In this document: positions 42,866 to 49,827 of the stretch, in pieces | How the letters are laid out: each line of letters starts with the position of its first letter | Numbering within the stretch: position 1 is the stretch's first letter | Assembly: GCA_964581515.1 (NCBI GenBank) | Contig: CAZOOV010000009.1 | Coordinates: 53,770 to 117,769, forward strand | Direction of reading: 5' to 3' | DNA: 64,000 nucleotides | Origin: JACJVV01 sp964581515 | GTDB taxonomy: Archaea; Nanobdellota; Nanobdellia; Woesearchaeales; JACJVV01 | The notes under the pieces: model-generated | Seen by the model: only the letters and a program-made list of their open reading frames with translations | Told to the model about the DNA's origin: nothing | Databases searched by the model: none | Position numbers and translations under genes: made by a program

Positions 42866-43183
42866 TTACCATGCTCCTGCTTTTAGAGCGTGATAAATCC
42901 TGTTCTTATTGTAGCCAGTCACTTGTTTGAACCAAGGGACGATATGCCTGTCAACATATGTTGACCCAGCTAGTGCACAGTTTCCTACTCCAGCGATGTT
43001 TGCGCGTTCATATTTCAGTAGATAAGGATGTCTTCTTCCTGATTCTACTCTTACGCCTGGTGTTCTAGTTGCCAATTTCACAATATCTGACAATCTAAAT
43101 TTTCCATCTGCTGTCTTCATTCTGATTACCTCCTGGAATGCGGCATATCTATCTCGTATCTGTTTGTGTATGTTGGTGAACAT
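42866..43183 (-). CDS. Unknown 106-residue protein (longer start possible)
   Basis: The reading MFTNIHKQIRDRYAAFQEV begins at ATG 43183. A longer start exists at 43228, giving 15 more residues. I prefer the shorter because the extra region (MIRMKIEIKMRIRIK) comes from an AT-rich, repeat-like stretch, but no clear Shine-Dalgarno decides. The protein has a basic patch GRRHPYLLKYERAN (about 62-75) and a C-terminal GYNKNRIYHALKAGAW. It could be a small RNA-binding or HicA-like protein; the match is too weak to claim. It lies between a Nudix gene and the 79-residue protein. Confidence 0.6.
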   Translation of the reverse strand: MFTNIHKQIRDRYAAFQEVIRMKTADGKFRLSDIVKLATRTPGVRVESGRRHPYLLKYERANIAGVGNCALAGSTYVDRHIVPWFKQVTGYNKNRIYHALKAGAW

Positions 43184-43247
43184 CTTGATTCTTATTCTCA
43201 TTTTGATTTCTATTTTCATTCTGATCATAATTTTAATTTTGATAATC

Positions 43248-43790
43248 TTATTCTTTCATTTTGATGCATGGTATGTTACATTGTTGTATTTGCTTTCCTT
43301 GCTTCTTATCTGGTTCTTTTTTCATATAACCTCTATCTATCAGGTATTCTTTCAATATCTCAGCATGGTCAAATGCCATCTGGTTGTTTGCGATCAGCTC
43401 CTTTACTTCTGGTATCGTATATACATGTGGATCTTTAGCGTCGTCAAATACTCCTTTTCTTACTTTTCCATATCCTTTTGCGATGTAGGCAACGCTTATC
43501 ATGTGGCCTCTTGGGTCCCTGTCTGGTGCTGATCTTACAAGGAATGGATGACCTGGTGATTCTAATCTTATCTCCAGTCCTGTCTCTTCCATCGCCTCTT
43601 TGATTGCATTATCTTCAAGACTGAGTCCGTATTCTGCAAATCCTCCAGGAATTGCGATCCCATAAGGGGGATTTCTTCTTTCTATCAATACGATACCATC
43701 AATCCCTTTCATAGGATTGAGGTATTCGATTATGATGTCAGTGGTTGTGATTGGACATTGTATCTCTTGAATCTCTTCTTGTTTTGGCAT
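43248..43790 (-). CDS. Nudix hydrolase
   Basis: The 180-residue protein has the Nudix box GGFAEYGLSLEDNAIKEAME followed by ETGL, at about residues 50-73. The REUxEE motif reads KEAMEE, with Lys for Arg. The stretch SAPDRDPRGHMISVAYIAKG after it is the strand typical of ADP-ribose-type Nudix enzymes, though this is not diagnostic. ATG 43790 is chosen because AAGGTGA lies directly upstream; a GTG at 43799 gives three extra residues. It lies in the salvage operon between NadM and the 106-residue gene and could act on ADP-ribose or NAD-derived diphosphates. Confidence 0.83.
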   Translation of the reverse strand: MPKQEEIQEIQCPITTTDIIIEYLNPMKGIDGIVLIERRNPPYGIAIPGGFAEYGLSLEDNAIKEAMEETGLEIRLESPGHPFLVRSAPDRDPRGHMISVAYIAKGYGKVRKGVFDDAKDPHVYTIPEVKELIANNQMAFDHAEILKEYLIDRGYMKKEPDKKQGKQIQQCNIPCIKMKE

Positions 43791-43799
43791 CTTCTTCAC

Positions 43800-43859
43800 C
43801 TTTTTTCATTCATATTATCTTTTTCTCATCCATACTATCTCTTTTTCATTCATGCTATC
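43800..43859 (-). repeat. Three 20-bp tandem repeats between NadM and Nudix genes
   Basis: Units on the minus strand read GATAGCATGAATGAAAAAGA, GATAGTATGGATGAGAAAAA and GATAATATGAATGAAAAAAG. They overlap the last codons of the NadM gene and run into the Nudix leader with its Shine-Dalgarno. Confidence 0.65.
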
Positions 43860-44431
43860 TTCTTTGCATCTTGTTTTAGGATCTCTTCAGGCTGTTGTCT
43901 GTATAGTCCTTTCACAATCTTTACACCATCTATTGTTTCAATGATATCTTTAGTTGATTCAGGAACATATTCTTGCCAAGGACCATCTTCTGCAATCCAT
44001 CTTCTTACTTTTGTTGCACTTATGTAACCGTTTCCAAGTGCATCGTCAACTTGATGAAAAAAACCAGTGTCATGCGGTTGGTAGTCTTTTCCGAACTGCG
44101 TGAAGCAGTCAAGTGTGTAGTCATTATTTGATACGATGTATGTATCATCTTCTTTGCATCCAGTTATCTTTTCTACATGTCTTGCGTATTTTGGTTTGTT
44201 GTTAATGTCAGGCACCCTGTATATCTCTACAGGTGTTGCAAGCTGTTCTGTAACAGGCATCAGCATCTGAAGCACTTCATAATATGTGAAAGGATTCCTC
44301 TCAGTCCTTCCTTTGCCAGCATCACCTACTGCAATGATGATTTTTTCTAGGCCTTCTGAATCAACTTGTCTTAGTTTTTCCATATGACCCAGATGTACTG
44401 GTTGGAATCTTCCTATGACAAGTGCTTTCAT
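43850..44431 (-). CDS. nadM: NadM-type nicotinamide/nicotinate mononucleotide adenylyltransferase
   Basis: The 193-residue protein begins MKALVIGRFQPVHLGHMEKL, the intact GRFQPxHxGH active site, and later has the C-terminal ISATKVRRWI, an exact ISxTxxR match. GDAGKGRTERNPFTYYEVLQ is the region that in NadM carries the TAGER-like ATP contact. It should convert NaMN or NMN to NaAD or NAD. It lies between NadE upstream and a Nudix gene downstream, in the operon with NadE, PncA and NAPRT. This makes it the most likely NaMN adenylyltransferase of the salvage path. Confidence 0.9.
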   Translation of the reverse strand: MKALVIGRFQPVHLGHMEKLRQVDSEGLEKIIIAVGDAGKGRTERNPFTYYEVLQMLMPVTEQLATPVEIYRVPDINNKPKYARHVEKITGCKEDDTYIVSNNDYTLDCFTQFGKDYQPHDTGFFHQVDDALGNGYISATKVRRWIAEDGPWQEYVPESTKDIIETIDGVKIVKGLYRQQPEEILKQDAKKIA

Positions 44432-44529
44432 TTTTTTGCCTCTTGGTTTTTTGTTTCTGGTTTCTAGGTTTTTTGTTTTAGTTATTTATTCTCTCACTTG
44501 TTTTTTTGCTTTTCTTGGTTGTTTTTGTC

Positions 44530-45537
44530 TCAGTTGTAATTTAATGTAACTGGTGCAATTCCTGGTCGTACAAGTTCTGCTTTCTTTATTGCGATGCTGT
44601 TTCTTATCACTATGTCTCTGATCATCTCTTTTGGGTCCTCGAATTTCTTGTAGCCAAAAGTGGTCTCGTAATCTTTGATCTCTTTTCTTGCTTGAGTCAA
44701 AAGTTGTTTATCTTCAACTATATCTTCGGGATTGCATCTTTTATTGTGGCCATATTTTTGTAATACGCCCTCGCTGAATAGTTCAACCATATCATAGCTG
44801 TAACCTAAATCACCAAAATCAGTTTGTCCTGGTTCAAGGCCAGCAGTAGGAACTCTATCCGCTAATTCATTGAAGCCAAGATATTTTGCCATCTGTCTGA
44901 CAAGCCTTTTTGGTAAGTTTCCTATTGGACTGAAGTGGATCGCTCCATCTCCAAATAGAGTATAATAACCAATTCCAAAATCTTCGTCTCTGTTTCCTGT
45001 ACCTAAGACAGATTTGTATTCTGTTGCAGCTTTTGTGTGCAAGATGTTTGCCCTTATCTCAGACATCATATTGCCTTTGTCATAATCTGCCTTATCTCTG
45101 CCTTTTTCATCGTCTTCTGCAAAATTTTCTTTGAAGACTTCTGGATTTGTCTGCTTTGCAGCATTTACCCATGGCTCAATGTTTTGCACTTCATGATAGA
45201 TGTCAAGCTGTTTTACGACTTTTAGTCCATCCTCTAGGTCTGCAGGATTGTTTGTGTTTGAAGGAAGCAAATATCCAACCAATTCTAGGTTTGTCTCTGG
45301 ATGCAAGGGATTATATTTCTCAATTCTTTGATCTATCGGCATTGCATTGTATCTGTCAAATGCTCTTTTTGCCAGTGCTGCAGTTGCTGTGGAATCAACT
45401 CCTCCAGATATGCCTAATACTGCTCCAGTCTTTCCAAATCCTACAATATTCTGGATCATGAAGTCACCGATTTCGTCAGCGACTACTTGGGGGTCCATCT
45501 CTGCGAGCTTGATCATTTTTTCTAATCCCTTTGCCAT
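44530..45537 (-). CDS. nadE: NAD+ synthetase, ammonia-dependent type
   Basis: The 335-residue protein has the pyrophosphatase loop GISGGVDSTATAALAKRAF (about residues 42-60) and VLGTGNRDEDFGIGYYTLFG (about 183-202), the family's TGNxxE-type motif with DG after it. It is the single-domain enzyme without the N-terminal nitrilase glutaminase, so it uses ammonia. It adenylates deamido-NAD and forms NAD. The Shine-Dalgarno AGGAGG precedes ATG 45537. It lies directly after the nicotinamidase gene and before NadM, which is the biochemical order of salvage. Confidence 0.92.
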   Translation of the reverse strand: MAKGLEKMIKLAEMDPQVVADEIGDFMIQNIVGFGKTGAVLGISGGVDSTATAALAKRAFDRYNAMPIDQRIEKYNPLHPETNLELVGYLLPSNTNNPADLEDGLKVVKQLDIYHEVQNIEPWVNAAKQTNPEVFKENFAEDDEKGRDKADYDKGNMMSEIRANILHTKAATEYKSVLGTGNRDEDFGIGYYTLFGDGAIHFSPIGNLPKRLVRQMAKYLGFNELADRVPTAGLEPGQTDFGDLGYSYDMVELFSEGVLQKYGHNKRCNPEDIVEDKQLLTQARKEIKDYETTFGYKKFEDPKEMIRDIVIRNSIAIKKAELVRPGIAPVTLNYN

Positions 45538-45560
45538 CTTATTTTCCTCCTATTGTTCTC

Positions 45561-46199
45561 CTAAAGGTAATCTCTTACCTCTGCTGTCTTGATGAATTTG
45601 ACTCCTGCCTCTTTCCATTTGTTCAGTGTATCTTCTAAAGGTAAGTGTGGTAGTTCTTTCATAGCGTCAAGTACTGCATATACTTCTCTACCTCTTGCAA
45701 CATTACCCATGACTGCGAAATCATTGCAGACATTTGTCGCTACGCCGTAGACGAAAACCCTTTCTGGATTTATCTGGTCTACAACCTCATCTGCTACAGG
45801 ATTTCCTGCGTATATGTCGAACTTGTTCTTGTGCAAGACAATGTTCCTTGCTTCCTGTACTTTTACTGGATCATATGTTGGTTCTCTGCAATCTATTACA
45901 TACGGATTTTCTGGTTTTGTTGCAGGAATATATTCTGCTCCTTGTGTTCCTTCTTCACAATGCATAGGGAATGTGTTCACATAATCTGGATTAACATCAT
46001 CTATCTCTGCATCCCCATACCTGTGCATGTCTGCAGTGTTCACAACCTTGATTACTTCCTCTGCTGCAATTGTTGTCATCTCCTCAAGGTTTCCTTCGAT
46101 CTCTCTTGCGCCTTCAACAGGTAATCTACCCTTGAAGGTCTCGTCGTTTCTCATAAAGTCGAATTCAGTATCGACATTCCAAAACAAATTTCTTGTCAT
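45561..46199 (-). CDS. pncA: Nicotinamidase (PncA-like)
   Basis: The 212-residue protein has the isochorismatase-fold catalytic triad: Asp in NVDTEFDFM (about 10), Lys in HKNKFDIY, and Cys in YGVATNVCNDFAV. Metal ligands are in NTADMHRYGDAEI (D-x-H) and the FPMHCEEGTQG loop is the usual HCxxGTxG. It would hydrolyse nicotinamide to nicotinate and ammonia, the first step of deamidating salvage. A GGAGG Shine-Dalgarno precedes the ATG, and a candidate NrtR site at 46246-46264 lies 47 bases upstream. Confidence 0.88.
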   Translation of the reverse strand: MTRNLFWNVDTEFDFMRNDETFKGRLPVEGAREIEGNLEEMTTIAAEEVIKVVNTADMHRYGDAEIDDVNPDYVNTFPMHCEEGTQGAEYIPATKPENPYVIDCREPTYDPVKVQEARNIVLHKNKFDIYAGNPVADEVVDQINPERVFVYGVATNVCNDFAVMGNVARGREVYAVLDAMKELPHLPLEDTLNKWKEAGVKFIKTAEVRDYL

Positions 46200-46245
46200 T
46201 TTCTTTGCCTCCTTGTGTTTTTGTATTGCCTATTGTTGGCTTATT

Positions 46246-46264
46246 TATTGTATTTTTTACACTT
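46246..46264. promoter_or_regulatory. Candidate NrtR operator before pncA
   Basis: TATTGT-ATTTTTT-ACACTT, the geometry TAxTGT-N7-ACAyTw shared with three other sites. With the site at 48089-48107 it shares 19 of 20 bases, including flanks. A T-rich TATA-like stretch lies upstream at about 46269-46280. Confidence 0.65.
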
Positions 46265-46270
46265 AGTCAT

Positions 46271-47764
46271 TCATAAAAATAAAAATTGTTTAGCTTCTCT
46301 ATTGACCATCTCTTTTACTTCCATTGTCGCTTCTTTTATGCCGTCGCTGATGATTATAGGGTATTGTTCCTGTCCTGTCTTGTATTTTTCAGGAAGTTTT
46401 GCGAGTCTTTCATTCTTGTAGGCTTTTGCTTGTTCAACAGTCTGCATCTCTGCTATTTGCTCGCCGTTTTCTATCACTTTTCCAAGTAGTGGCTCTGCTG
46501 TTTCACCTTTTCTCATGTAAGGTGTAAGGTCTTCGCCGTCTAGTGCTATAATGTCTTTTTGGAACATGCTTTGTTCATCAGCTATCCTGTATATCTGCTT
46601 GACTCCTGGAAGAGTCGCTTTTGCAGGGTTTTCGCTGAATTTTCCTCTTTGTACAAGTTTTCCTTCTTCATTATAGTAAGCAGCAAGCTTGTATACGCCT
46701 GGCAGAGGTTTTGGTGGGCATACAAGGAAAGTTCCTACTAAGTATTTGTCAAAGTGAGCTCCTCTATTCTCAAGATCAGTTATCTTTCCAGCGTTTAGGT
46801 CATCACTTGCAACTAGTTTGTAATCTTCACGTTTGAATCCTTCTTTTTCTAGCCTTTCTGTTATCATGAAGTATTGTTCACCTAAGTCACCGCTGTCAAC
46901 TCTGAAAGCGAAGTTAGTTAAATTTTCTTCTTGTATTACCTTTATCGCTTTTTCAAGTGCGCTTTCTACATTGTATGTATCAAGCAGGAAGCATGCATTA
47001 TTCTTGAATGTCCTACCTTGCGCTTTGAAAGCTGCGTATTCTTCTGGGTGAAGCATGACATAACTGTGACCGTGAGTGCCTCCAACCTTTTTGTCGTATT
47101 CCATACCAAAAGCTACGTTGGAACTTGCAGTGAATCCACCGACTATTGCAGCTCTAGAGTTAAGTATTGCTCCTAGAGGGTCGTTAGCTCTTCGGCTTCC
47201 GCCCTCAAGAAGCATTACTTTCTCATTCACAACATCAGCTATATCATTAGCTGTTGTGGCAACATTGGTTTGGGGGTTGATGGCTGTAAGCAGTAAAGTT
47301 TCGTATAATTGTGCAGCTTCGAATGTTTCGTGTACTCTTAATTGCTGTTCTTGACCGAAAAATATCTCTCCTTCTTTCATTGCGTAAAGGTCGCCTTTGA
47401 ACTCTGCAGTCTCAGTGAACTTCAGGAACTCTTCGTTGTCTATCTCCATCACTTCTTCCATATACTGCCTTAGTTCTTTTGTACCTTTTACTTGTGTAAG
47501 TATTCCAACTGCTTGTTCAAGACCTGCGTTCACTAGGTAAGCTCTTTGTTCTAATTCGTCGTATTTTATTCCTTTGTGTTCGAACTGTCCAACAACTTTA
47601 GTCTTTGGAAGACCTCTTACAACAAGGTCAAAAACTGCCTTAAGACCAAAGTAGTCTTCTTCTATGTTAGCTTTTGCCATGCTGTACTCGTAAAAGTCAG
47701 CTACACCTAGGCCGTTTTTTGCAGTGAATTCGATCAGTTTTGCTTTTTTCATTTTATTTACCAT
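46271..47764 (-). CDS. pncB: Nicotinate/nicotinamide phosphoribosyltransferase
   Basis: The 497-residue protein has the family signatures: EGGSRRAND (the phosphate contact), GGFTASSNVAFG, GGTHGHSYVM with the catalytic histidine, LLDTYNV and FRVDSGDL. It joins nicotinate (or nicotinamide) to PRPP to make NaMN (or NMN). With PncA upstream of NadE and NadM, nicotinate is the likelier substrate. The gene is next to pncA and overlaps the 98-residue gene by seven bases; ATG 47764 or 47752 are both possible starts. NrtR sites flank this region. Confidence 0.88.
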   Translation of the reverse strand: MVNKMKKAKLIEFTAKNGLGVADFYEYSMAKANIEEDYFGLKAVFDLVVRGLPKTKVVGQFEHKGIKYDELEQRAYLVNAGLEQAVGILTQVKGTKELRQYMEEVMEIDNEEFLKFTETAEFKGDLYAMKEGEIFFGQEQQLRVHETFEAAQLYETLLLTAINPQTNVATTANDIADVVNEKVMLLEGGSRRANDPLGAILNSRAAIVGGFTASSNVAFGMEYDKKVGGTHGHSYVMLHPEEYAAFKAQGRTFKNNACFLLDTYNVESALEKAIKVIQEENLTNFAFRVDSGDLGEQYFMITERLEKEGFKREDYKLVASDDLNAGKITDLENRGAHFDKYLVGTFLVCPPKPLPGVYKLAAYYNEEGKLVQRGKFSENPAKATLPGVKQIYRIADEQSMFQKDIIALDGEDLTPYMRKGETAEPLLGKVIENGEQIAEMQTVEQAKAYKNERLAKLPEKYKTGQEQYPIIISDGIKEATMEVKEMVNREAKQFLFL

Positions 47765-48054
47765 CTTCTTTGGTTGTTTTGATTGTTCCTTTCTTGAAAT
47801 TCTATATATTCTCCATGAGTTTGATCATCTTTGTATGTGGCTGTTGCCCATCCAGCTTGTCTGTATCTTGCGAACAGTTCATCAAGCATGAATTGTTTTG
47901 GCAGTTTTATATCGTCTCCAAGGTGAACAGCAATTGTGCCGGCACCTTCGTATTTATCCATCAATTCTTTGTCTATTGTTCTTTCAAGCACATCAACAAG
48001 GTTTCTGTCTCTTTCTTGTAACTGTTGTCTGACTTGTTGAGGGCCTAAGGTCAT
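47758..48054 (-). CDS. Unknown 98-residue protein heading the salvage operon
   Basis: The protein MTLGPQQVRQQLQERDRNLV and following residues has an N-terminal helix then a small alpha/beta part (GTIAVHLGDDIKLPKQFMLD, ATATYKDDQTHGEYIEF). No family is recognised, and there is no metal site or membrane segment. It is first in the salvage operon and its last codons overlap the phosphoribosyltransferase start, so it is made in step with it. A plausible role is a partner of NAPRT, but this is not shown. An NrtR-like site (48089-48107) lies 35 bases upstream and another further up. Confidence 0.65.
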   Translation of the reverse strand: MTLGPQQVRQQLQERDRNLVDVLERTIDKELMDKYEGAGTIAVHLGDDIKLPKQFMLDELFARYRQAGWATATYKDDQTHGEYIEFQERNNQNNQRRW

Positions 48055-48088
48055 TTTGTTTACCTAAATTTTATTGGAGGTGTTATGT

Positions 48089-48107
48089 TATTGTATTTTA
48101 TACACTT
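48089..48107. promoter_or_regulatory. Candidate NrtR operator, proximal
   Basis: TATTGT-ATTTTAT-ACACTT. It shares nearly all bases with the site before pncA, and lies 35 bases upstream of the ATG at 48054. Confidence 0.65.
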
Positions 48108-48123
48108 AGTGTTTTCAAAAAAT

Positions 48124-48149
48124 AGCTCCGATGAGTTTTCACCAGAGCT
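48124..48149 (-). other. Hairpin in the leader of the salvage operon
   Basis: AGCTC pairs with GAGCT, with an inner GTGA/TCAT stem (one G-U) and an internal TG/CG loop, lying between the TSS-proximal operator and the 98-residue gene. It could affect translation or RNA stability. Confidence 0.45.
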
Positions 48150-48163
48150 TTCTTTTGTTTTCT

Positions 48164-48182
48164 TAGTGTAGATAATACACTA
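48164..48182. promoter_or_regulatory. Candidate NrtR operator, perfect palindrome
   Basis: TAGTGT-AGATAAT-ACACTA, perfect 6-bp arms with a 7-base spacer. It lies directly at the expected transcript start set by the TATA element at 48184-48199, the position expected of a repressor site. Confidence 0.75.
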
Positions 48183-48183
48183 T

Positions 48184-48199
48184 GTATATATAAACTTTT
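48184..48199 (-). promoter_or_regulatory. Archaeal TATA element for the NAD salvage operon
   Basis: The minus strand reads AAAAGTTTATATATAC, the BRE plus TATA pattern. It predicts transcription start at about 48164, inside the operator. Confidence 0.6.
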
Positions 48200-48263
48200 C
48201 TATGATTCAGAGCAATTATGGGCTAAAGAAGCGAAAATATCTGGATTTGTTTATAAATGGAAG

Positions 48264-48452
48264 AAACGATATGAAAAAAAATAGAAGATAGGGATTGTAT
48301 TATAAGAAAAGATGAGGATTATAGGGGAATTAAAGGTGAAAAAATAAGGAAGAAGATGAGAAAATGAGAGAAAAGTGATGTTATTGGGAGAATAAAGAAG
48401 ATAAAATTATGAAAAAAAAGAAGAAATAAGAAGGAAAAGAAAGAATGAAGAT
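48264..48452 (+). other. Purine-rich (A/G) intergenic tract
   Basis: About 190 bases are mostly A and G on the plus strand, with no coding potential seen in any frame. The minus strand is T/C-rich and follows the stop of the membrane gene at 48453, so it contains several U-tracts that could terminate that transcript. Confidence 0.5.
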
Positions 48453-48899
48453 TTAGGATGCATTGAGTCCGATATTAAAACTTAGACTCACACTGGTGTC
48501 AAAGAACACTCTTGCATACAGATAATATAATACACTTAGTATCAATATATGTACAACTGCTCTTAGGATCTTGTTATTGTTGAGCCTAACTATCCAGATT
48601 ATGCCTCCTTTTGCTACTGGTTCTATGAATCTTAGAGCTAAACTGAATAATATTCCGATTGAGAGCATGAGCAGTAATATATGCACATAAATACTTTGAT
48701 TTAGTCCCATGATTACTGTTTCGAAATATTCGTCAATAACACCTACTAGTAGGATTGTTTCGAAGATGAAGAGCCATTTGTTGTATCTGTTGATGTTTAG
48801 TGTGTCTTTTACGCCTTTTTTTGCAGCGTCCATCTTCTTTGTTGATGCGTTCTTTATCTTTCTTAGTTTCTGTTTCATTGTTGGTTTCTTTTTTGCCAT
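48453..48899 (-). CDS. Small basic membrane protein
   Basis: The 148-residue protein starts with a 30-residue Lys-rich segment (MAKKKPTMKQKLRKIKNAST) and then has about three to four hydrophobic spans (about 44-60, 70-92, 96-107, 112-130). It has no recognisable enzyme or transporter motif. It lies between the nrtR gene and the NAD salvage operon, all leftward. It could be a small uptake or anchor protein, for example in nicotinamide transport, but that rests only on place. Its leader follows the long hairpin 48929-49093, and ATATAAAC before it may serve as a promoter. Confidence 0.68.
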   Translation of the reverse strand: MAKKKPTMKQKLRKIKNASTKKMDAAKKGVKDTLNINRYNKWLFIFETILLVGVIDEYFETVIMGLNQSIYVHILLLMLSIGILFSLALRFIEPVAKGGIIWIVRLNNNKILRAVVHILILSVLYYLYARVFFDTSVSLSFNIGLNAS

Positions 48900-48928
48900 T
48901 TTTTTACCTGTTATCTTTTGTTTATATC

Positions 48929-49093
48929 GGCTCTGTAAAAAGCCTCGCTATTGCTCGAATTAGCAGCTTTAAATCATCTGCATATATTCTCTATAGCAGA
49001 CATTTCCCGGATGGAGCTTCCCCTTTGTCTGCTATTTTCCTTCAATTGATTATGATTTAACTGATGCTGCTAATTTACACTTTTTACATAGCC
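48929..49093 (-). ncRNA. 165-nt nested stem-loop between nrtR and the membrane gene
   Basis: Four nested paired segments: GGCTATGTAAAAAG with CTTTTTACAGAGCC (13 of 14 pairs; 49093-49080 with 48942-48929), AATTAGCAGC with GCTGCTAATT (49075-49066 with 48967-48958), TTAAATCAT with ATGATTTAA (49060-49052 with 48977-48969), and ATAGCAGACA with TGTCTGCTAT (49035-49026 with 49002-48993). It starts right after the nrtR stop. It might be a structured 3' UTR, a leader for the membrane gene, or a miniature inverted-repeat element, with its outer arms as terminal repeats. The pairing, being nested, holds on either strand. Confidence 0.65.
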
Positions 49094-49774
49094 TCATAGG
49101 AATACCTGCATCTTTTCGCTTAGTGGTTGGTATGTCTTGCTCTTGAATGAGAATAATTGTGCAGGTCTATGTGCTCCATCTCTTCTCTTCTCTGATAATG
49201 GTTTTATCAAGTCTAATGATTTTATCTTCTTCCTGAAGTTTCTTTTGTCTAGTTGTTTATTTAGGATTACTTCGTATGCTTTTTGGAGTTCACTTAATGT
49301 GAATTTCTCGGGCATAAGCTGAAATGCGATATTTGTTGTCTGTAATTCAAATTTTAGTTCTTTCATTGCATCGTTGATTATTCGTTTGTGATCAAATGCT
49401 AATTCTGGAAGTGAATTTATCTTAAACCATCTTGCAAGTTCTGCGTCGCTTGTTGAATGAAGTTTGACATTTTCTCCATCTATTAAAGCCATAAATGGAA
49501 GGCTTACGACTCTTCCTCTTGGGTCACGATTTAGTCTTCCTATTGCGTGGAGCTTTTTTAGGTAAACTCCTTTGACACCTGTCTCTTCTTCCAGTTCCCT
49601 TAGAGCTGCCTGTCTTAAGTTTTCATCGATCTCTACAAAACCTCCTGGAAGAGCGTATCCTCCTTTGAAAGGCTCATTTTTTCTTTTTATTAATAGAAGC
49701 TTTAGGTTGTCATTGAGGATTGTGAATACTGCAATATCTGCTGCTAAATAGAATCTGTCTTTCTTAAAGTCCAT
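49094..49774 (-). CDS. nrtR: NrtR-type regulator: Nudix domain plus winged helix
   Basis: The 226-residue protein has a Nudix domain with the intact box GGFVEIDENLRQAALRELEE followed by ETGV (about residues 44-67), and a C-terminal winged helix: FTLSELQKAYEVILNKQLDK, then RNFRKKIKSLDLIK, and the GAHRPAQLFSF wing. This is the NrtR layout. NrtR represses NAD salvage genes and releases DNA on binding ADP-ribose-type ligands. The gene lies next to the salvage operon, and an operator-like repeat (49779-49797) sits between its TATA element and ATG. The REUxEE is unbroken, so hydrolysis may persist. Confidence 0.9.
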   Translation of the reverse strand: MDFKKDRFYLAADIAVFTILNDNLKLLLIKRKNEPFKGGYALPGGFVEIDENLRQAALRELEEETGVKGVYLKKLHAIGRLNRDPRGRVVSLPFMALIDGENVKLHSTSDAELARWFKINSLPELAFDHKRIINDAMKELKFELQTTNIAFQLMPEKFTLSELQKAYEVILNKQLDKRNFRKKIKSLDLIKPLSEKRRDGAHRPAQLFSFKSKTYQPLSEKMQVFL

Positions 49775-49778
49775 ATGT

Positions 49779-49797
49779 TAGTGTTAAATGTACATTA
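49779..49797. promoter_or_regulatory. Candidate NrtR operator at nrtR itself
   Basis: TAGTGT-TAAATGT-ACATTA, the same arm length and 7-base spacer as the perfect site at 48164-48182 (one mismatched position). It lies 5 to 23 bases before the ATG of nrtR, downstream of its TATA element, so autoregulation is likely. Confidence 0.65.
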
Positions 49798-49808
49798 ATA
49801 TTTAAAGG
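49797..49808 (-). promoter_or_regulatory. Archaeal TATA element for nrtR
   Basis: Minus strand CCTTTAAATATT, whose centre is about 25-28 bases upstream of the ATG at 49774. Confidence 0.5.
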
Positions 49809-49827
49809 TTGTGGAATGGTGAACTTG

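Noticed and set aside
48124..48149. Hammerhead-like ribozyme in the salvage leader
   Set aside because: CGATGAG resembles CUGAUGAG, but GAAA and the third stem are missing.
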